DNA of 64,000 bases from Fistulifera solaris. Its lineage: Eukaryota > Bacillariophyta > Bacillariophyceae > Naviculales > Stauroneidaceae. Every line of letters begins with the position of its first letter. Positions within the stretch are counted from its first letter, which is position 1. The notes under the pieces are model-generated. The model was given only the letters and a program-made list of their open reading frames with translations. It searched no databases and had not been told where the DNA came from. The DNA lies in NCBI GenBank assembly GCA_030295235.1, contig AP026140.1, positions 62,001-126,000 on the forward strand, read 5' to 3'. The position numbers and the translations under genes were made by a program. Shown here one piece after another: positions 55,748 through 64,000 of the stretch.

Positions 55748-57505
55748 ATGATAAAGAAAACAGACTCGTGGACGCTTCCGTCTATTTTCGGCTTCGAAAA
55801 GCGTACTTATCAGTACATTGCGTCCGAATTTCATCCCTTTCATCAGCACGAAGGAAATGTGTTGGCGCATCTTTTCACGACGAGTCTCGGTATTTGGGGA
55901 GCCATTCAGCTCGCGCGGGTTCTTGGTTTCGCATTTTTGCCTGTAGCGTACGGTATACTGGTGGCGGCTACCACTCCGCTGATGACGGCCTTTCTGCACT
56001 CGCTCTTCCTTTACGGCGCCTTTTTTACTTCAGTTCCGCTGGTATTCGGAATGACGTCCGAATGGCAAGTCTGTCTTTCAGCGATTGCCGTAGGATACGG
56101 TCTACAGGATGTAGCGCATTGGGCTTTTCAAGAAAAGACTTATATGCAGAGTTACATGGGAGAAAAGAAGCCTTGGATGTTGATCGTTCATTCGATTTGG
56201 TTGCTTCCGCTGGTGTTGGATAGTATGACCATGCGCTACTGGTTTCTGCCCAAAATTGTCAGTCGGAATCGTAACATTGTAACACAGGTAGCCAGTCGTG
56301 AAGCAGTCGAGAATTTGCGGAAATGGATACACGAAAACGTTCCCGAGACACCGGAAACCACACATGTCTGGCCGCACAAACAGGAAGCCACTTCCCAAGC
56401 AACGGCGGCTTTAGAACATGATCCGGCCATTCTGGAAGGTTTCCGTCGTGTTTTTGCCGCAAAACACTTTGATGTCCGCCCGGTGCAATCCATGAACGAG
56501 ATTTACGTTACGGCTGTTGGGGCCAAGAAAGAAATCAATTCGGATGCGGTATTCTATACTCCGCACACCGATGGGCCGTATTGGTTCTTGCCGTGTGCTT
56601 CCTTGTATCGTGTTTTGGTGGGAGTTACACCCAATCGCATGGTCCGCACTCGTTTTAATTTGCAGCATGAATCACGTGACAAGGTAGTCGATATGTACGA
56701 TGTATTGGGCTTTGACTACAGCCGTGAGTTGCACTGGATCGACCACGTGCCTGGTGCGGTCAACGATGAGCGACGATCTCTGTTGAAGCTGCATTTTATT
56801 GTTTATCCGAAAGGATGGCACTGGTACGGAGATTTATGTGCTACTCTGCAAACGAACTACAATACCTGGGCTCGCAACAACTTTTTGCGCACACTACGAC
56901 CAGAAGGCTGGTACGAATTTGGCTTGGCTTGGTGGATCTGGTTGACGACTTGGACCAATGCGATCTTTGAAGAACACGTCGGATGGAGTAACCTAGTGTA
57001 TTTGCTGGCTAGCTACGCGATGGGAGCGACTCCTTTCTTGATCCTGACTTCATTCCGTCATTATGTCGTCTACATTACGACTTTTGCGTTCCGTGAGCCA
57101 GATGTTGGCCATGGGTATTTGATGCGTGACGCCAAATTGTACAAAACCGTCAGCATGATGCACATTGCTCGTCGAATCTTACCGCTGGTCGCTATGCAGA
57201 ACGATTGGCCGGCCGTTCTGTTGGCGTTCGCTGGATTCGGCACGACGTTGGCGGCGACCGCTCGCTTGGGGATGGTTCGTACGTACTTTGGTACCGAGCT
57301 TGGTTTGGTGAAGCCAATGTGGATTTCCGGATTCCCCTATGGATATATTCCGCATCCCATGATTGTGGGACAGATCTTCGCTTTTTATGTGATTCTAGGA
57401 TGGTTTTGGCCGCGACTCACGCAAGAAGATGTTGCCTTGTTAGTCACTCACATGGGCTTTTATACCACGCACATGCTTCAAGAGATGTTTACCGGTAGCT
57501 ATTGA
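55748..57505 (+). CDS. Mpo1-like dioxygenase (DUF962) fused to a membrane methyltransferase-like C-terminus
   Basis: 585 residues, one uninterrupted exon. Residues about 25-165 match Mpo1/DUF962: FHPFHQHEGNVLAHLFTTSL and YGLQDVAHWAFQEK carry the conserved His residues of this Fe-dependent ER enzyme that shortens 2-hydroxy fatty acids (phytosphingosine breakdown). The middle, about 220-390, has FYTPHTDGPYWFLPCASLYR (an H-x-D) and IDHVPGAVNDERRSLLKLHF; I cannot assign it. The C-third is multi-pass and ends FPYGYIPHPMIVGQIFAFYV, like the HP-GG methyltransferase motif of PEMT/isoprenylcysteine methyltransferases, then THMGFYTTHMLQEMF. ER location is likely. Whether the C-part methylates lipids is inference. 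Confidence 0.65.
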   Translation: MIKKTDSWTLPSIFGFEKRTYQYIASEFHPFHQHEGNVLAHLFTTSLGIWGAIQLARVLGFAFLPVAYGILVAATTPLMTAFLHSLFLYGAFFTSVPLVFGMTSEWQVCLSAIAVGYGLQDVAHWAFQEKTYMQSYMGEKKPWMLIVHSIWLLPLVLDSMTMRYWFLPKIVSRNRNIVTQVASREAVENLRKWIHENVPETPETTHVWPHKQEATSQATAALEHDPAILEGFRRVFAAKHFDVRPVQSMNEIYVTAVGAKKEINSDAVFYTPHTDGPYWFLPCASLYRVLVGVTPNRMVRTRFNLQHESRDKVVDMYDVLGFDYSRELHWIDHVPGAVNDERRSLLKLHFIVYPKGWHWYGDLCATLQTNYNTWARNNFLRTLRPEGWYEFGLAWWIWLTTWTNAIFEEHVGWSNLVYLLASYAMGATPFLILTSFRHYVVYITTFAFREPDVGHGYLMRDAKLYKTVSMMHIARRILPLVAMQNDWPAVLLAFAGFGTTLAATARLGMVRTYFGTELGLVKPMWISGFPYGYIPHPMIVGQIFAFYVILGWFWPRLTQEDVALLVTHMGFYTTHMLQEMFTGSY

Positions 57506-58478
57506 AAATTGAAAACACATAACGCTCAATTTAAAAAGTAATGATAATATTCATTCCCTGGCTCAAAATATAAAGTAGATACGACCTACGATGCCTAATC
57601 AACCGACTATTGATTACAGAATTGTATGTCTGTTGCATTCGTCTTTGCTTTTGCGAGGTAAGATGTCTGCTAGCTCTTACGCTTTTTGCAGTCGGTAGTT
57701 AGTTATGCTTTATTTCACGATTCGTGACTTATTCGCGACTCTCTTCCTTTCTCTGACGCCACCCACCGCTCAAGCAGGATGGAAGGCCGTTTAATCATTT
57801 ACAATTACAAGGATTTGTAGTAAAAGTTATAAAGATAGAGAGCGTCGAGTCTCGCATTATTTGTTCGTATCCCTAGTTTTCTGCCGTACAGTATGACGAA
57901 CGACGAACTTTATGGACACGCGAGAGATGTCAAACCCAATCTCATTGGCTAAAAACACTCGGAGTATCGACTTCATCCAAGTGAAACGCATACTTTTGTG
58001 TACAGAATTAACCCACGTCTGATCATCGTCCGTTGATGATTCGTGTCGGTTCGTGTGTCCAGTATCTAGTTTGGTGTACGTCATCAAGAAACAAGTTCCC
58101 AAACCAAAAGCGAAGGCTGGAATTTGGCGACGTGAACGAGTTCCTTGTATGGTCATAAGTTGTAGTATCCGCTTTACTTAATGGAGGAGTCACGCTTGCA
58201 ACTTTTCTACTAATTCCTATATTACTCTAGCTTAGGAAGTAGGACATACGCGTCTGTCTCCCCTACAAAAATACACGTCGAAGTTTTGCAACACCACGAG
58301 ATCGAAACGCCAAACCGTGGCCACCTCCACCTCGAGTGGAGGAAAAATCTTCCGACTTTTCGCTCGTCCCCCCAATTGATTTCACTTTTTGTATCCTCGG
58401 CTCTCTCAAACGGTTCAATTATCGTCGATCAAATAACATCTTGCTGGACAAATCAACTATTCAAGCTGTCAATCAAAA
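57506..58478. other. Intergenic stretch
   Basis: Contains one possible small minus-strand frame (57857-58156), listed separately. No repeats or RNA genes seen. Confidence 0.4.
57857..58156 (-). CDS. Possible small protein (99 aa), uncertain
   Basis: ATG-started frame with basic N-end, a short hydrophobic stretch (IPAFAFGLGTCFLMTYTKLD) and a charged C-half. No family, no neighbour logic. Placed as a possibility only. Confidence 0.25.
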   Translation of the reverse strand: MTIQGTRSRRQIPAFAFGLGTCFLMTYTKLDTGHTNRHESSTDDDQTWVNSVHKSMRFTWMKSILRVFLANEIGFDISRVSIKFVVRHTVRQKTRDTNK

Positions 58479-59583
58479 ATGAACCCGGCAATGATTGATG
58501 TTGATGATGCGATCGATCGATTGATTGCCATGAGGCACCAAGAGGAAGTCAGTTATTCTTATCGAAAGTACCTTCCTCCGTTTCCTGCTGGATCCTTCGA
58601 TGGAAAATTAAACGTAACATGGCGAGAGAAGATCTGTCAGTGGAGCTATAACGTAGTAGACCAGTAAGTATCTACTTTCAGAGATTAGTTGTCTTCGTTG
58701 ATCGCCGACTTTACTCACATACTAAATCCTCCGATACAGTTTCGAACTATCGAGAGAAGTCGTTGCAGTAAGCATATCAATATTTGATCGCTTTCTAGCG
58801 ACTCAAGGAAACAAGTGCAACGGCGCGCTTGCTCTTTTAACGTCCCTAACGACATTACACATCGCCATCAAGCTCCACGAGAACAAGAAGATCAAGCTCA
58901 CTACTTTGGCAAACTTGAGCCGAGGCCAGTTCGGCCCGGAACATATCGAGGAAATGGAGAGACGAATACTGAATGCTGTCGGCTGGAAAGTTCATCCACC
59001 GACGCACTATTCTTTCATCTCAGACTTTCTGCTGCTTTTGCCTCAGGAAGCCAATCCTGTGGTCCGTAAAGAGTTGTTTGAACTCTCAAGGTACATTTCT
59101 GAGCTCGCTGTTTGCGACTCTTTCTTTGTTGATGTCAACAACTCCACAGTAGCTTTTGCAGCTCTGCTCTGTGTCATGGATGATATCAGTTATTCGAGGC
59201 TATCAGCGGGTTTGCGCGAGAAGATGTTGGTGGACATTTCTCTAAAAGTGGGCTTGAACCACTTTTCGCGCCCCGTTCAGGCTGCTCGTGAGCGTTTGAG
59301 AACAATGTTCATCAACAGCTCAGCGCATACGATGCTCGCGAGCTTCAACCAGAAAATGTACGACGCTACTTCCGATTCGCACTCCTTCGGGAATGCCTCG
59401 ATATCGTCCACTGGATCCAGTTCTCCGTCTCTTCCGAGCAGATCGCGCACCAATTCCTTCGACAGCAAGAGCAGCTATCGTTATTCTCCCTCACCACGAC
59501 GCCACTTTGTTGCCAGCGTCTCGCCTATGCGCCATGGCCGATCCCACATATCTTGCTCCCCCATTATGGCGGGCGTACAATGA
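58479..59583 (+). CDS. Cyclin (diatom type), second copy
   Basis: Exons 58479-58663 and 58740-59583, joined at DQ/HFELSREVVA; 342 residues. Cyclin box: WREKICQWSYNVVD, LSREVVAVSISIFDRFLATQ, LLTSLTTLHIAIKLHENKKI, and LANLSRGQFGPEHIEEMERR parallel to the LSRGEFATHHIAEME of the upstream cyclin. The box runs into ILNAVGWKVHPPT and a second helical set (AFAALLCVMDDI). The tail is Ser-rich with S-P sites (SPSPRRHF, SPMRHGR), probable CDK sites. The two cyclins are tandem but share only family-level identity. Confidence 0.85.
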
Positions 59584-60541
59584 TTCCTATGATAGAAACG
59601 CAACCACGCACACAACATACAGATACATTCCCTCATACATACTTACATTCTCTTACATTAAGAGACATTAGATTGAACACACGAGATCACAAATTGGTTA
59701 ACCAGTGATAATAGACTATTTTTTTCTATCTTGCTTACAACATAGACTGCTACATCATGAACTCTTTTAGCCTATTTGACCTTACCGCCAATTCCTCATC
59801 TACTTTTTTCCTTCCACGATCCTGTGGCGAGAGGAGCTTTACTAGAGATGAATCCTAGATACTGGATCGGGGCCCCTAGCTGCAAAGATCGAACGGTGCG
59901 CATGGACTGACGAGCAAACGAAAAGTTCCATCGGCAAGAGCAATAGCCCCGACGAGCACTGACGTAGATCTTCCAATGTCGACTGTCGACTCCGACTTTT
60001 CAGTAATTCCGGATTCCACGAACGAACATTGATCCGGTTGTGACTGTAGCGTGTGAAGTAGTCTCATCGCCGCTCGCCGCTACGATAGTCTTTCGTACAC
60101 TAGCCCGCTGCACTTTGCACTTGCAGTCTGGATTCAGGATGACGACATAGTTCTCATTTTGAGAAAGGAGGGAGGGGCGGAGGAGTGAGGATTGAGGATT
60201 GTTCGTCGTTGATCCGGTTGGATCAAAATCTTACGTCAGCATCGTCATTAGGTCATGAGTCATATTTGACTCTACTCATTAGAGTATACTTGTAATGCAC
60301 ACGGCTCTAAGGACGTATAAAAATGTAGGCTCGATAATGTATTTCCTGGATGACGTCATTTGTTTTCAATGTTCACGATCACGTCATCCATAATATTCAT
60401 TACCTGTACGACAAGTAATGCGGCATTCACGGAGGTCTTTTGGCAACAAAATTTCGTCCCATTTTTTATTTGTGTTCCACATCATCGATGACGAGTTTGA
60501 TAACAATTCAATCATCGTTGAACTAACTGCATTTCAACACA
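59584..60541. promoter_or_regulatory. Promoter region of the lipase gene with TGACGTCA elements
   Basis: Mostly featureless, but TGACGTCA at 60351-60358 and ACGTCA at 60233-60238 and 60381-60386 lie within 310 bp of the ATG. These match CO2/cAMP-type bZIP sites of diatoms. Response is inferred. Confidence 0.4.
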
Positions 60542-61975
60542 ATGGAGACGAGCGATTCCCTGTCTTACAAGTATATCAAGGGCAAACGACCTTTGGAAGT
60601 GTCTTCGGATTCGTCTTTCGAAAATGGAATAACCGAAACCTCTGACGCAGAAATTCATGTATCCGGGTCGAAGAAGCAAAAAATCGTTAGTTGCTTCGAT
60701 GAGGATCATGTCGCTTCTCGTACATTTTCCCATTTCAAGAATAGTAGATTAGGCGACGTGCTTGAAAGCTCTCACTCTAAAAACCAGAAACAAAATGTCT
60801 CATCGTTGCAATCATCGCGCCTATCCGATACAAATATAGAATCATCGAACAACCACCGAGAAATTAAAGTAACATTGAGCGCTCCTTCTTCTACCGTCAC
60901 ACCCTTTCCATCGACGTCAGATATGAAAGCACTGTCTGGTAGTAATTCAGAGTCGGTGATGGCATCATCATCTTCACCTGTCGAATTGGACTCCGCCATC
61001 ACACGTAAACTGACGGAGCGATGCGAATCTCAAACACCAGCGTACAAAATGCCTAAGATGACTCCCGTTTCGGTTACGCCTTCTCCATCTTCTGTCAATT
61101 TTAGAGAAGTGAAGGTGAATGTAAAGGATGCAGTGCGTATGGAATATCTTTCTGCCAAGAAAGAAGGCACGTCAGTGAGTTGCGCTGAGGATTCGTCGGC
61201 GACGGAATCTCGCTTAAAGTTGAAGGTTCAAACTGCTGAATCAAAGCAGCCCACAGGAAGAAATGGCGTCCGGCGAGTGCTCGTACTTCTCGTTTTGTTG
61301 CTGCTCGTTCTGTTCTTTTCCTTACGCTGGAATTCGAGACCAGTTCTGACGGGTGAAAATACCGTCTTCGTTCCTGGTGCGGGTTTTTCAGGCTTTTGGT
61401 ACACATTGGGAAAACTTCGAAGTATTCCTAGTCTATCGGAAAAGGAATTTTACTGTTATTCTTCGGGATGCTTGGCAGTTGTGACGATCTTGCGCAATTC
61501 GACGGTCAACGAAGTGTATGACAAGGCCAGAGCTGTTCAGATTCGATGGCAGGAGGGTCATCTTCACCGTTATGAAGTTGTAGCCTCCTTCGTCGATGAT
61601 CTATTGAGTGATGTTGCAGTTACAGAAACAACAAATGCTACGGATTTTGATCTAACATCTCTTCTATCGGTGAACATCATCACTTCCATTCACCGCGGAG
61701 GCCCCATTCTGGCTTCTGAAATTAGAAGAGCTGAGTCGCTCGACGAGCTGAAAACGATGCTTTTGCAAACGACATGGATTCCCTTTGCCGTGGGAGGTTC
61801 TTTGTGGCACGATAGTCATATGGATGGAGCTTTCACCGCGCACCAACACCCTTTGTGTGCTTTGGAAGTCGGATTACCTTGGAACTTTGACATGATTACG
61901 AATGCGGTGAACGTCAACCTCGGAAAAGATAAAGTGGAAAAGTTTTACAACATGGGTCTGGAACATGGGTTCTAA
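60542..61975 (+). CDS. Membrane-anchored patatin-like phospholipase
   Basis: 477 residues. Long Ser-rich N-half with basic nuclear-like stretches (GKRPLEV, GSKKQKI), then a membrane helix (VRRVLVLLVLLLLVLFFSL region). The lumenal part shows the patatin plan: VFVPGAGFSGFWYTLGKL (Gly-rich oxyanion hole), FYCYSSGCLAVV with the nucleophile Ser (G-x-S-x-G degenerated to C-Y-S-S-G), and DSHMDGAF where D-G-A is the second member of the Ser-Asp dyad. It would hydrolyse fatty acids from glycerolipids. An uninterrupted single exon. The altered nucleophile elbow makes activity uncertain. Confidence 0.7.
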   Translation: METSDSLSYKYIKGKRPLEVSSDSSFENGITETSDAEIHVSGSKKQKIVSCFDEDHVASRTFSHFKNSRLGDVLESSHSKNQKQNVSSLQSSRLSDTNIESSNNHREIKVTLSAPSSTVTPFPSTSDMKALSGSNSESVMASSSSPVELDSAITRKLTERCESQTPAYKMPKMTPVSVTPSPSSVNFREVKVNVKDAVRMEYLSAKKEGTSVSCAEDSSATESRLKLKVQTAESKQPTGRNGVRRVLVLLVLLLLVLFFSLRWNSRPVLTGENTVFVPGAGFSGFWYTLGKLRSIPSLSEKEFYCYSSGCLAVVTILRNSTVNEVYDKARAVQIRWQEGHLHRYEVVASFVDDLLSDVAVTETTNATDFDLTSLLSVNIITSIHRGGPILASEIRRAESLDELKTMLLQTTWIPFAVGGSLWHDSHMDGAFTAHQHPLCALEVGLPWNFDMITNAVNVNLGKDKVEKFYNMGLEHGF

Positions 61976-62034
61976 GGTTTTCGTTGGTGCTACATAGCGT
62001 CTCGGACAAGTGGCCAACGAAGCTTTCTTTATGG

Positions 62035-64000
62035 TTAAGAAGTAATTTCTAGTTCCTTCTCAGAAAGACGATCGAATGTCATTACCATTTCACAATGATC
62101 GGTGAGGGGAAACATATCAACTGGCGATGCCGAGGTAATGCGAAAAGCATTACCTGGGTACTTTTGGATGCTGGCTGACAAAGCAAAGTCGCGTCTTGCA
62201 CCAATGACCCGGTCGGGTTGCAGCTAACGTAAACAATCCTTTTGATTCTTCGGTTGGCCCTCAGTGTACGAAGTACCTCGTTGTGAAGACCCTCCCGCGC
62301 TGGATCGACAACAGCCACAAACTGCAAATTTTCCTCTTTCGCTTTGCCTATTTCCTTGCTAAGCACCTGCTCTGCTCGAGCGGCAACAAAAGCGACATCC
62401 CAGATCTTTGACGTATTGTCGCCTTCATTGTTCTCGTCGGTTCGCACTGTAAATCCATTTGCAACTGCGTTCATTTTTGCATCCTCAATTGCTAAAACAA
62501 CATACATGGATCAAGCGAATAAGAGGTTGTTGGGGAAAACTAAGCGTACATAACGTCACCGACGTACCTGGTTCACTGATATCGACGCCAACCACCTTTC
62601 CGACTGCACCTTCTTTCAGACAAGTAAGTCCGATGGTCCCTGTTCCGCAACATACGTCGAAAAGAAGCATATCTTTCGCCGACGGGGTCACTGCTTTTAC
62701 TCGATCCACTACCATTTGGTATAGTATTTCTGCCCCTTCTGTATTGACCTGGAAGAATGCACCGGGTGATATTTGGAAGTGGCATTGACCAAGTCGTTCT
62801 GTAAGAGTCTTCTTGCCAAAGACGTGCTAACGAATAAATGAAGACGCGATAAGTTAGATTGAACTCGAATAATTAATCATAAAATATCATCATCATTCAC
62901 TTACCTGTACAGGATGTTCGGGTGGAGGATTCGAGATTCCTCCAAATTCCTGAAAGAAAACGCTAGTGACTTTGATGGGTTCGTCATTGGGCAATTGAAG
63001 TTCAGCAGCGGTCAGTACGGATACTAACCGTGCCCGTTCGGCTTCGAAATGTTCCACGTAAGCGGATTCATCGCCCACTCCCCCCGATGGAGGAGTATGT
63101 TGGATGATGACCATACATTCACGCGTTCGCCGGGATGTCCGCAAAGTCATCACCCGCCAAAAACCAACATGATCTTTCACGTCATACGGCGGCAACGGAC
63201 TCGTCGCCAGAAACGCATCTACTAGATCTACTAACTGACACACTTCCGTGGGTATATTCTGACAAACGTGTGGGCGCGAAACCCCACCCGCCCAGCCAGT
63301 CACCATAAATCCGACGGCTGGAATTTTGGTCGGTTCTGTATCCTCTTTGTTCTCGTCGTCAAACTGGTATCGATACCCAAAGTTAAACTCGCATTTGTTT
63401 CTCAATGGAGTCGGTGCACTAACAATGTCCTCCACGAAAACGCTGCGATCTCCTTTGAGCCAGGAGTACAATTGTACCGTTTGTCGCTTCTTGTCTCGAT
63501 CCAGCTCTCTGTGTTGGCGTCAATCAGGACCATTATGAGCAATACTCGACCAAAATAAATAAATGAATTGCATGCTACGTACCGGAATCGCTTTTTAACG
63601 TTCGCGACAATTTTCATAGCACATCCCTTGATCATGTTCGTCATTTTCTTACTTTTCTGCTCGTCCGCTGACAACTGCCAGAGAGGGGTCACTTTGTTTT
63701 GAATCTCTTCTTCCGTGACAGGACGTCGGGCTGCTGTAGTACTTTCTTCAATGATCCGTTGTCGCTTGGAAGTCGGGGCCGAAGTGGGATCCGTATCTTC
63801 CGCAGCACCTCGTTTCTTCTTGTCGTCACTTTCTTCCGTTCCGGGCTTCGCTACCAGTTCAAATCCACGCTTGTTTTTCAACTTATTTTCATTAATGTAC
63901 TGAATCAATAACGGACACATTGATTCTTCTTTCATTGTTATGACAACAAAACTATCTTGTGGAGGTTTTCGGAACTTTTCAAAGTCGATCGCTTTGTCAG
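62035..64000 (-). CDS. tRNA (uracil-5-)-methyltransferase TRMT2A-like, 5' end outside the window
   Basis: Exons 64000(open)-63583, 63508-62905, 62826-62568 and 62491-62035; about 578 codons visible. The first exon remains open at the edge. A charged Lys/Asp/Ser linker precedes the catalytic part: NKCEFNFGYRYQ, VGFWRVMTLRTSRRTRECMV, FQISPGAFFQVNTEGAEILY, DVCCGTGTIGLTCLKEGA (SAM motif I), VVDPAREGLHNEVL and IVYVSCNPTGSLVQD with the catalytic Cys in S-C-N-P. The enzyme makes m5U54 in the T-loop of cytosolic tRNA (TrmA/Trm2 family). One T is missing in 62162-62165; the true end is YPGNAFRITSASPVDMFPLT through a stop at 62035. Confidence 0.85.

Noticed and set aside
1-64000. tRNA or rRNA genes, transposase or reverse transcriptase remains
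   Set aside because: Looked for by eye on both strands. No cloverleaf with B-box, no rRNA core sequence and no integrase/RT motif was noticed; small RNA genes could still be missed without a covariance search.

Overview
This is nuclear DNA of a stramenopile alga, almost certainly a diatom. The evidence is the gene content: a phytotransferrin (ISIP2A/FEA1-type) iron-uptake protein, a signal peptide followed by an A-F-type bipartite plastid-targeting site, diatom-style cyclins and an LGDNP-motif protein. Spliceosomal introns of about 70-140 bp with GT..AG ends, genes on both strands and the absence of operons or ribosome binding sites agree. The genus cannot be settled from the sequence alone; a pennate diatom is my guess.

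Layout. 0.2-6.6 kb: an iron-acquisition neighbourhood with a periplasmic-binding-protein-like receptor, a globin, a Cys-rich secreted protein and phytotransferrin; the last two share a divergent promoter. 7.1-9.8 kb: an unknown acidic protein and a plastid-targeted protein behind a cluster of CO2/cAMP-type (TGACGT) elements. 10-13.3 kb: palindromic repeats, two RING-H2 membrane proteins and a four-helix membrane protein. 13.3-16 kb: mostly empty. 16-23.1 kb: an amino-acid transporter, then two inverted GT31-like glycosyltransferase paralogues flanking a polysaccharide pyruvyl transferase and a 52-bp satellite. 23.4-33.4 kb: an LGDNP protein, a membrane-anchored TBC Rab-GAP, CPSF2 (mRNA 3'-end processing) and a large unknown protein. 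33.7-36.4 kb: a tandem SGNH-hydrolase array with a decayed third copy. 36.6-44.3 kb: a TPT/NST sugar transporter, a plastid pseudokinase, a MYST histone acetyltransferase and a bacterial-type aliphatic amidase. 44.5-51.2 kb: a fourfold 236-bp tandem repeat, a bacterial-like PPP phosphatase, a membrane metalloprotease and LSM7. 51.2-64 kb: a nocturnin-like phosphatase, DPM3, two cyclins around an Mpo1-like/methyltransferase fusion, a patatin-like lipase and a truncated TRMT2A.

A major caveat is that about twenty otherwise well-conserved reading frames switch frame by one base, mostly at short homopolymers. Both flanks stay homologous to the same protein family, so I treat these as assembly indels in functional genes rather than as pseudogenes; each is stated in its entry. 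Gene ends are given as the span of the whole gene, with exons in the evidence.

The most interesting non-genic signals are a conserved ~75-bp hairpin element present seven times (two arrays with ~215-bp spacing plus one solo copy), and a family of TCCAGAATTTCTGGA-like palindromes that recurs in four separate intergenic regions, once as a pure 52-bp satellite.
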